Below, in pieces: positions 32,589-37,703 of a DNA stretch of 37,703 nucleotides. The stretch spans positions 1 through 37,703 of the forward strand of contig JAIXRO010000144.1 of the NCBI GenBank assembly GCA_027485145.1, written 5' to 3'. This DNA comes from Hyphomonadaceae bacterium (GTDB lineage Bacteria > Pseudomonadota > Alphaproteobacteria > Caulobacterales > Hyphomonadaceae). The notes under the pieces were generated by a model. That model worked only from the letters and a program-made list of their open reading frames with translations. It was not told the origin of the DNA and ran no database searches. The translations under genes and the position numbers were made by a program. The first letter of the stretch is position 1. Each line of letters opens with the position of its first letter.

Positions 32589-33200
32589 TCAAGCAAACGG
32601 ATCCAGCCCGTCCTCCAGAAGCTTCAGCGCGACGGCGCGGGCGCGGCCGGCGGGCTTGCCGAGCAGTTCGCCCAGGGTGGGGCCGAACAGGCCCACGCCG
32701 ATGGCGAGGATGACGCTCACAAGGATCGCGTCCTCGAGCCGGCTCTCACCGCCAGGCGGGGGTTTGATCTTCTGGCGGATGACGGTCTGCACCGCTTCGC
32801 GCACCGAATGCAGGCGCCGCGATTCCCCGGTCATCTCCAGCCAGGCCGCGAGGCGCGCCGCGCCTTTGGCCTCGAACGCATCGAACAGGTTCTGCAGCCC
32901 CGCGCCCCGCGCCGCGCCGGTCTCGGCCGGTACGTCCATCGCCAGAAGGCCGGTCACCAGCTCGGCGATCATTTTCTCCATCAGCGCCGCCTGCAACCCG
33001 TCGATCGTGCCGAAATGGTGCAGCACGGTGGCGTTCGCGACGCCCGCCTCCTTCGCCACATCGGCCAATCGAAGGGATTGCGGCCCGGTTCGCACCAGCA
33101 ATCGCTCTGCCGCAATCAGTATGTTGTCGCGCGATGCCTCGGGCGACCGGCGGACTCGCGCCGGTGTTTTCTTCGGGGGCGTGGTTTTTGTTATCGACAT
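32589..33200 (-). CDS. TetR-family transcriptional regulator
   Basis: 203 residues. The N-terminal helix-turn-helix is clear: ASRDNILIAAERLLVRTGP, LRLADVAKEAGVANATVLHHFG, DGLQAALMEKM. The C-terminal ~140 residues are a helical ligand-binding and dimerisation domain with an Ala/Gly-rich membrane-like stretch (AILVSVILAIGVGLFGPTL). It is divergent from the PF10118-type hydrolase gene 81 bases away, and a palindrome lies between them, so it probably represses itself and the hydrolase until a ligand binds. The ligand is unknown. Confidence 0.92.
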   Translation of the reverse strand: MSITKTTPPKKTPARVRRSPEASRDNILIAAERLLVRTGPQSLRLADVAKEAGVANATVLHHFGTIDGLQAALMEKMIAELVTGLLAMDVPAETGAARGAGLQNLFDAFEAKGAARLAAWLEMTGESRRLHSVREAVQTVIRQKIKPPPGGESRLEDAILVSVILAIGVGLFGPTLGELLGKPAGRARAVALKLLEDGLDPFA

Positions 33201-33223
33201 TTTTGTCAGTAGATGCTACAAAG

Positions 33224-33236
33224 ACTGAAATTCAGT
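33224..33236. promoter_or_regulatory. palindrome, candidate TetR operator
   Basis: ACTGAAATTCAGT has 6-bp inverted arms (ACTGAA/TTCAGT) around one central base and sits between the divergent TetR and hydrolase genes. The position and symmetry fit an operator for the adjacent regulator. The palindrome is short, so binding is a prediction. Confidence 0.5.
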
Positions 33237-33281
33237 TGAGACTATGACCCCAAAAGCGCCCTTGTCAGCAGGATTCACGCG

Positions 33282-34124
33282 ATGACCGCCAAACGCACCC
33301 CCGAAGATGTCACCATTCTCCCGCGCGACCTGCGCTTTGACGTTGCCACCGCGGACAAGGGCTACTGGCTCGATGGTGACCCGGTGGCCACCGCCGTGAT
33401 GAACAGCCTGTCGCTGACCTTCCCGGATGGCGAGCGCCTCTTCATGGACGCCGTGCGCGGCTACAAGGACCAGCTCTCGGGCAAGCTGGCCCAGGACGCG
33501 AAGGATTTCATCGCGCAGGAAGCGATCCACTCGCGCGAGCATGTGATGCTCAACAAGATGATCGACCGCGACAAGTATCCGGTGGATGCCATCGAGGCAG
33601 AAATCCGGGAGCGGGTCGCCTTCGCCCGCTCGCGCGGCCCGGTCGGCATGTTGATGTCGACGATCTGCCTCGAGCATTTCACCGCCATGCTCGCCGACAT
33701 GTTCGCCCAGCATGATGACCTCTTCAAGAAGACCGATCCGCAGTTGCGCGACATGTGGCGCTGGCACGCGATGGAAGAATCCGAGCACAAGGCCGTGGCC
33801 TATGATGTCTTCCTCATCGCCACCAAGGACTGGCCGGCCTGGCGCCGCTATGTTCGCCGCTGCGTGGCCATGCTGCTCATCTCGTATTTCTTCCCGCGCA
33901 ACATCACGAATTTCGCTTCATCGATGCTGGTTGCGGATGGCTATACGCCGGAAGCGGCAAGGAAGGCCGTCAAGCGCTTCCTCTGGAAGGACCCCGCCTT
34001 CTTCGGCCGTGGCTGGAAGATCTGGATCCAGTGGTTCAGGCCGGGCTTCCACCCTTGGGACCATGACAACCGCGCCCTGATGGCCGACTGGCAAGCCGAG
34101 TTCAACCTCGTCGCCGCCGAGTAG
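33282..34124 (+). CDS. predicted metal-dependent hydrolase (PF10118 family)
   Basis: 280 residues. The family has a ferritin-like helical fold with carboxylate/His metal ligands. Visible candidates are E51 (FPDGERLF), E80/H83/H87 (AQEAIHSREH), E131 (CLEHFTAML) and H162/E165/H169 (WHAMEESEHK). A semi-hydrophobic helix (YVRRCVAMLLISYFF) near residue 190 could be membrane-associated. The C terminus WDHDNRALMADWQAEF is well conserved in the family. The reaction is not known. Divergent from a TetR regulator, which is common for this family and suggests induction by a lipid-like or xenobiotic compound. Confidence 0.88.
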   Translation: MTAKRTPEDVTILPRDLRFDVATADKGYWLDGDPVATAVMNSLSLTFPDGERLFMDAVRGYKDQLSGKLAQDAKDFIAQEAIHSREHVMLNKMIDRDKYPVDAIEAEIRERVAFARSRGPVGMLMSTICLEHFTAMLADMFAQHDDLFKKTDPQLRDMWRWHAMEESEHKAVAYDVFLIATKDWPAWRRYVRRCVAMLLISYFFPRNITNFASSMLVADGYTPEAARKAVKRFLWKDPAFFGRGWKIWIQWFRPGFHPWDHDNRALMADWQAEFNLVAAE

Positions 34125-34219
34125 ACTGCGGTCTGGGCCGGCGCCTGCCGAGGCCACTGGACAATCGCGGCCGAGCCGATCATTCCTAGCCTCAAGGCTG
34201 GGGAATGAGGCCGTCCAAC

Positions 34220-35212
34220 ATGCGATCTTTCCGTTCCCGCCCGGCATCGAGAGTCTTGTCCGCAGCGCTCGCTGTTCTGCTGACGGGTCTCGTGGCCGGC
34301 GCAACGCCGGCTCCGGCCGAAGCGCGCACCGAGGCTCCGCCCGTTCCCGGCGGCGCGCTTCCGCTTCGCCCCGGCGAGCTGGTTTTGCCCACGGCGGATG
34401 GCGCGTGTTCGGTGGTCGTCTTTGCCCCGCATGAGGAGCGCTACAACCGGCTCGCCGCGTACTGGCGCAGCGCGACCTGGACCGGCGCCTGCCGCTTTGG
34501 CCTTGCGCACGGCGAAGGCGCGGTCGCTGCGGTCGATGGCAGCTGGCGCACCGACACCGCCATGCTTTACGGCACCGAAATCGACCCGGCCGAGATCACG
34601 AAATTCGACGGGGGGCAGGACGGGGCCGCTTCGTGGACGTCGATCACCGGCAAGCTCAACTTCTTTTCCGGCCCGGCCTTCAACGACCTGAAAGCGGCCC
34701 GCTACATCATCCGGCTTGAGCGCAAGCCCGCCCGCGATCTCGAACTCGGAGACCTCGTGTCGGACTGGTACGGGTCCGACTATCTCGAACGCCACACCTT
34801 CGATGAGGATGGGCGCGAAGAGATCATGAGCGTCAGCGCGTTCAGCATCGACACCTATTGCGGCCTCGGTTTTCCGGAGGAATTCAAGCCCTTCGAGAAG
34901 GAAATGAAGAAGGCCTGCAAGAAGACCGGCGAAAAGCTCGTCCTGCTTCGCCGGGAAGGCGCCGCTGCCGATCTCTGGCCGGACCGCCCGATCACCTGGC
35001 TGAAATCCTGCCCGGTCAGCAAGGCCCGCAAGGTCAGTGATTGCGGGCCTCTCGTGCGCAGCGCGCTCAGCAAGGAAGCGGCCCAGCTGGAGGCGTTCCT
35101 GACGGACGGAGATGCAGCGGCCCGAAGCGCGGCCGAGCAGGAAATCATCGCGCGCTATGCGCCGCTTGAGGACGCGTATGCGGAGTCGCTGCTGGTGAAA
35201 GCGGAAGACTGA
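34220..35212 (+). CDS. exported protein of unknown function (330 aa)
   Basis: The signal peptide (RVLSAALAVLLTGLVAG, cleavage near PAEA) marks an envelope protein. The mature part begins with a Pro-rich segment; WTGACRFGLAHGEG is a MORN-repeat-like motif of a kind seen in some secreted proteins. At least five Cys residues suggest disulphides. No domain is otherwise recognised. I chose ATG 34220, with TGAGG nine bases upstream; the in-frame ATG at 34205 would add five residues and has a poorly spaced site. Confidence 0.72.
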   Translation: MRSFRSRPASRVLSAALAVLLTGLVAGATPAPAEARTEAPPVPGGALPLRPGELVLPTADGACSVVVFAPHEERYNRLAAYWRSATWTGACRFGLAHGEGAVAAVDGSWRTDTAMLYGTEIDPAEITKFDGGQDGAASWTSITGKLNFFSGPAFNDLKAARYIIRLERKPARDLELGDLVSDWYGSDYLERHTFDEDGREEIMSVSAFSIDTYCGLGFPEEFKPFEKEMKKACKKTGEKLVLLRREGAAADLWPDRPITWLKSCPVSKARKVSDCGPLVRSALSKEAAQLEAFLTDGDAAARSAAEQEIIARYAPLEDAYAESLLVKAED

Positions 35213-35224
35213 TCCCCAACGTTC

Positions 35225-35439
35225 GTCACACTCGATGGCCGAAGGCCATCTGAGTGCCCATCTCCTGACCTGTCCACGATCCCGACATTTATGTTTTGTC
35301 ATCCCGGCGAAAGCCGGGACCCAGCTTGGCCAGGTGTTTCTGGGTCCCGGCTTTCGCCGGGATGACAAGAAACGATCGTTGGAAACTTGGAGAGGTCCGG
35401 AGATGGGCCCTCAGATGCGCTGCGCGCATCGAGGGTGAC
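35225..35439. repeat. 215-bp imperfect palindromic element with a 29-bp perfect core stem
   Basis: The core arms 35296-35324 and 35340-35368 are perfect inverted repeats of 29 bases (TTGTCATCCCGGCGAAAGCC and on) around a 15-base loop. Outward, the two sides stay complementary with scattered mismatches: GTCACACTCGATG on the left against GTCACCCTCGATG read from the right, then CATCTGAGTGCCCATCTCC against CATCTGAGGGCCCATCTCC. Each side also has its own small hairpin (GATGGCC-GAA-GGCCATC; GATGCGC-GCA-GCGCATC on the complement). GTCATCCCGGCGAAAGCCGGGA-type palindromes are widespread in alphaproteobacteria. It separates two convergent genes and may also stop transcription. Confidence 0.88.
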
Positions 35440-35489
35440 GCAGCGTGCATGGTGGATGTCGCAAAACCAAACGCACTCTGAAAATCCGC

Positions 35490-36053
35490 CTACGGATCAA
35501 TCACCACGCGCCGGTCTTCCAGCGCCGTGATCGCTTCGGCCGGGGTTGCGCAATGGACGAGGGCGTCGCGGAACGTCTCCGGGATGAAGCCGCCGGCGAT
35601 GATGTGGTCCATCAGCTCGAAGAAGGGGGCCCAGAAACCGTCCTCATCGAGGAAGGCCATGGGCTTGGCATGCAGGCCGAGCCGGGCCCAGGAGAGGATC
35701 TCGACCGCTTCTTCCAGCGTACCGATGCCGCCCGGCAGCACGATGAAGGCGTCCGCTTCCTCGAACATCATCATCTTGCGGGTGTGCATGTCGTCGACGA
35801 TGCGGTGCTCGACATCGGTGAAGATGCGCTCCTTGGCGAGCAGGAATTTCGGCATGATGCCGAGCACTTCGCCGCCACGTTCATGCGCTGCGCGGGCGCA
35901 GGCGCCCATCAGGCCGACCCCGCCGCCCCCGTAGACGAGGCGGATATCGCGGCCCGCCAGCTCGCGCCCCAGCGCTTCGGCCAGCCGGATATAGATCGCA
36001 TTCACGCTGTCCGAGGCCCCGCAATACACGCAGACGGATTGAAGTTTCGCCAT
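35490..36053 (-). CDS. LOG-family (TIGR00730-type) Rossmann-fold nucleotide phosphoribohydrolase
   Basis: 187 residues. The signature PGGIGTLEE (107-115) and the upstream HTRK (R92/K93) are the substrate-binding and catalytic motifs of the LOG family, which removes the base from nucleoside 5'-monophosphates (cytokinin-activating type in plants, AMP or similar in bacteria). VYCGASD at the start and LVYGGGGVGLMG (39-50) form the nucleotide fold. It is a complete protein of usual length. Often annotated as lysine decarboxylase, which is wrong for this motif set. The physiological substrate in this organism is not known. Confidence 0.92.
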   Translation of the reverse strand: MAKLQSVCVYCGASDSVNAIYIRLAEALGRELAGRDIRLVYGGGGVGLMGACARAAHERGGEVLGIMPKFLLAKERIFTDVEHRIVDDMHTRKMMMFEEADAFIVLPGGIGTLEEAVEILSWARLGLHAKPMAFLDEDGFWAPFFELMDHIIAGGFIPETFRDALVHCATPAEAITALEDRRVVIDP

Positions 36054-36186
36054 GTCAGGTTGCAGCCTCTCGCTGGTCGCTTTTCCTCAAGGTTTAGGTT
36101 GCGCCGGCCGGTTCGGCCAGACCGGTTTGGCATCTTCTCAAGGGGGGTGGGTTTCGTTTTCATCACTTCCACGCCATATGGCGGAT

Positions 36187-37703
36187 ATGAGACCACCGTC
36201 CCCCGCCCCTGACGCGCCCGAAAACCACGACAAGATCGAAAGCGCGGATGGCGGCCTGTCCGCGTCGATTGCGCGAATCCTGAAGCTGCTCGGCCGGCCG
36301 GAGCTGGCGCGCTGGCGCCCGGTCATGGCGATGGCGGTGTTCCTGACGCTGGTTGCCTCGGTGCTCGAGGTCGTCTCGCCGCTGGTCATGGGCCATGCCA
36401 TCAACCAGGTCGCGCCGACGGGCGGCCTTGGCAGCTTCGGGGTGGCCGCGCTGTGGCTGACCTATGGCCTGGTCCTGCGCTTCGCCGCGGCGGGACTGCC
36501 GCAGGTGCGCGACTGGCTGTTTGCGCCGGTCAGCCAGGATGCGCAGCGGGTGGCAAGCGTCGATGCCTTCGGCCATGCGCTCGGCCTGTCCCTCAACTTT
36601 CACCAGACCCGCCGGACCGGCGCCCTCAACCGCGTGATCGAACGCGGGGCAGGGGCAATCGATTACCTGATCCGGTTCCTCGCCTTCAACATTGGCCCGA
36701 CCCTGATCCGGCTGGTGCTCGCCTCGATCGCGCTGGGCATTGCCTATGACATCCGCCTGTCGCTGATCGCGGTCGCGACGATTGCGCTCTATGTCGTCTC
36801 CACCGTCATCATCACCGAATGGCGCGTGCGCCAGCGGCGCAAGATGAACGAGGCCGACACGCATTTCCGCGCGACCTCGGTGGATATCCTGACCAATTTC
36901 GAGACCGTGAAATCCTTCGCCGCCGAAGGGCGCGAGACCAGCCGGTTCGACAAGGCGATGGGCGAGTACAACGTCCACTATGTCGATACTGTCCGCAGCA
37001 TGTACGTGCTGAACACCGTGCAGGCGCTGGTGATGAACCTCGGCCTTCTGGCTGTGATGGTGCTGTCGGCCTGGAACGTCATTGAAGGCCGGATGCAGAT
37101 TGGCGACCTGACCGCCGTGATGCTGATGCTGCTGTCGCTCTATGCGCCGCTGAACATTCTGGGCTGGGCCTGGCGCGAGATCAAGCAAGGCGCCGTGGAC
37201 CTCGAGAAGCTGCACGGCCTGATCGCGATGGTGCCGGATGTGAAGGACGCACCCGGCGCGAAGACGCTGGCGAAACCGCAGGGCCGGGTGACGTTCGAGA
37301 ATGTCGCCTTCAACCATGAAGGCCGGTCTGTGGGTGTGCAGAACATTTCCTTCGATGTTCCCCCCGGCGGCAAGATCGCCTTTGTGGGCACCTCCGGAGC
37401 GGGCAAGTCCACGCTGCTGAAACTGCTGTTCCGCTTCTACGACACCGATGCGGGCCGGGTGATGATCGACGGGCAGGATGTCCGCGCGCTGACGCAGGAT
37501 TCCCTGCGCGCAGCGCTGGGCCTCGTGCCGCAGGATGTGGTGCTGTTCAACGACACGATCCGCGCCAACATCGCCTATGCCAGGCCGAATGCCACCGAGG
37601 CGGAGATCCGCGATGCGGCCCGCCGCGCGCAGCTGCTCGACTTCATCGAAAGCCAGCCGGACGGCTGGAACACGCGCGTGGGCGAGCGCGGCCTGAAGCT
37701 CTC
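36187..37703 (+). CDS. Atm1/HMT1-type ABC transporter, fused permease-ATPase (cut by window end)
   Basis: Half-transporter with an N-terminal membrane domain and C-terminal ATPase; homologues export glutathione-linked sulfur or metal species across the inner membrane. The first membrane helices begin around residue 43 (RPVMAMAVFLTLVASVLEVV). FETVKSFAAEGRE is the Atm1-like intracellular-loop signature (usually NYETVKYF). Walker A is GTSGAGKS (401-408) and the Q-loop is GLVPQDVVLFNDTIR. The window ends inside GERGLKL, just before the ABC signature motif, so Walker B and the last ~100 residues are missing. The start could also be the in-frame ATG at 36178; neither has a close ribosome site (AGGGGGG at 36141 is distant). 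The frame is open without a break from start to edge. Confidence 0.92.
   Translation, partial: MRPPSPAPDAPENHDKIESADGGLSASIARILKLLGRPELARWRPVMAMAVFLTLVASVLEVVSPLVMGHAINQVAPTGGLGSFGVAALWLTYGLVLRFAAAGLPQVRDWLFAPVSQDAQRVASVDAFGHALGLSLNFHQTRRTGALNRVIERGAGAIDYLIRFLAFNIGPTLIRLVLASIALGIAYDIRLSLIAVATIALYVVSTVIITEWRVRQRRKMNEADTHFRATSVDILTNFETVKSFAAEGRETSRFDKAMGEYNVHYVDTVRSMYVLNTVQALVMNLGLLAVMVLSAWNVIEGRMQIGDLTAVMLMLLSLYAPLNILGWAWREIKQGAVDLEKLHGLIAMVPDVKDAPGAKTLAKPQGRVTFENVAFNHEGRSVGVQNISFDVPPGGKIAFVGTSGAGKSTLLKLLFRFYDTDAGRVMIDGQDVRALTQDSLRAALGLVPQDVVLFNDTIRANIAYARPNATEAEIRDAARRAQLLDFIESQPDGWNTRVGERGLKL

Noticed and set aside
33941-35368. Long minus-strand frame whose translation begins MSSRRKPGP
   Set aside because: The start lies in the palindromic repeat (such translations are a known artefact of this repeat type) and the rest is antisense to two plus-strand genes.
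1-37703. CRISPR array
   Set aside because: No series of regularly spaced direct repeats was seen anywhere in the window, and no cas gene.

Overview
The window looks like a piece of chromosome from a GC-rich alphaproteobacterium, probably of the Hyphomonadaceae/Caulobacter-like group. This is an inference from base composition, from gene families (DNA ligase with ligase-associated exonuclease, PF10118-type hydrolase, RhlE-like helicase) and from a palindromic repeat of a type common in that class. No ribosomal RNA or taxon marker is present to prove it.

Layout. (1) 1-3678: an iron-uptake pair, a Fur-box-preceded TonB-dependent siderophore receptor overlapping a PepSY membrane protein. (2) 3768-3852: an intact tRNA-Leu(CAG). 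Its last 19 bases are repeated exactly at 19302-19320, and the ~15.5 kb between is a genomic island. (3) Island: a truncated tyrosine integrase next to the tRNA; several unrecognised genes; a secreted GH24 lysozyme; a four-gene plus-strand operon of exported proteins (amidohydrolase lipoprotein, metzincin-like lipoprotein, trypsin-like protease, coiled-coil lipoprotein); and, converging on it, a four-gene minus-strand operon of GAF/histidine kinase, receiver-like protein, class III nucleotide cyclase and a small membrane protein resembling the Pycsar effector PycTM. About 1.1 kb at the right end holds no convincing gene. (4) 19479-30511: chromosomal housekeeping genes: aldehyde dehydrogenase, a photolyase-related flavoprotein, an OmpR-type two-component pair, a lipoprotein, an envelope protein, DNA ligase with exonuclease, and a DEAD-box helicase. 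(5) 30843-32457: a convergent pair, a 91-residue protein and an HExxH zinc-protease-like protein, which look like a small accessory insert. (6) 32589-37703: TetR regulator and divergent metal-dependent hydrolase, a secreted protein, a 215-bp imperfect palindrome, a LOG-family protein and the start of an Atm1-type ABC transporter cut by the window edge.

The most interesting system is the minus-strand operon at 13399-18136. A cyclase plus a PycTM-like effector is the core of Pycsar antiphage defence. Here they are translationally linked to a sensor kinase and a receiver-like protein, which suggests a Pycsar-type system controlled by phosphotransfer. The neighbouring exported hydrolase/protease operon is a second uncharacterised cassette in the same island.
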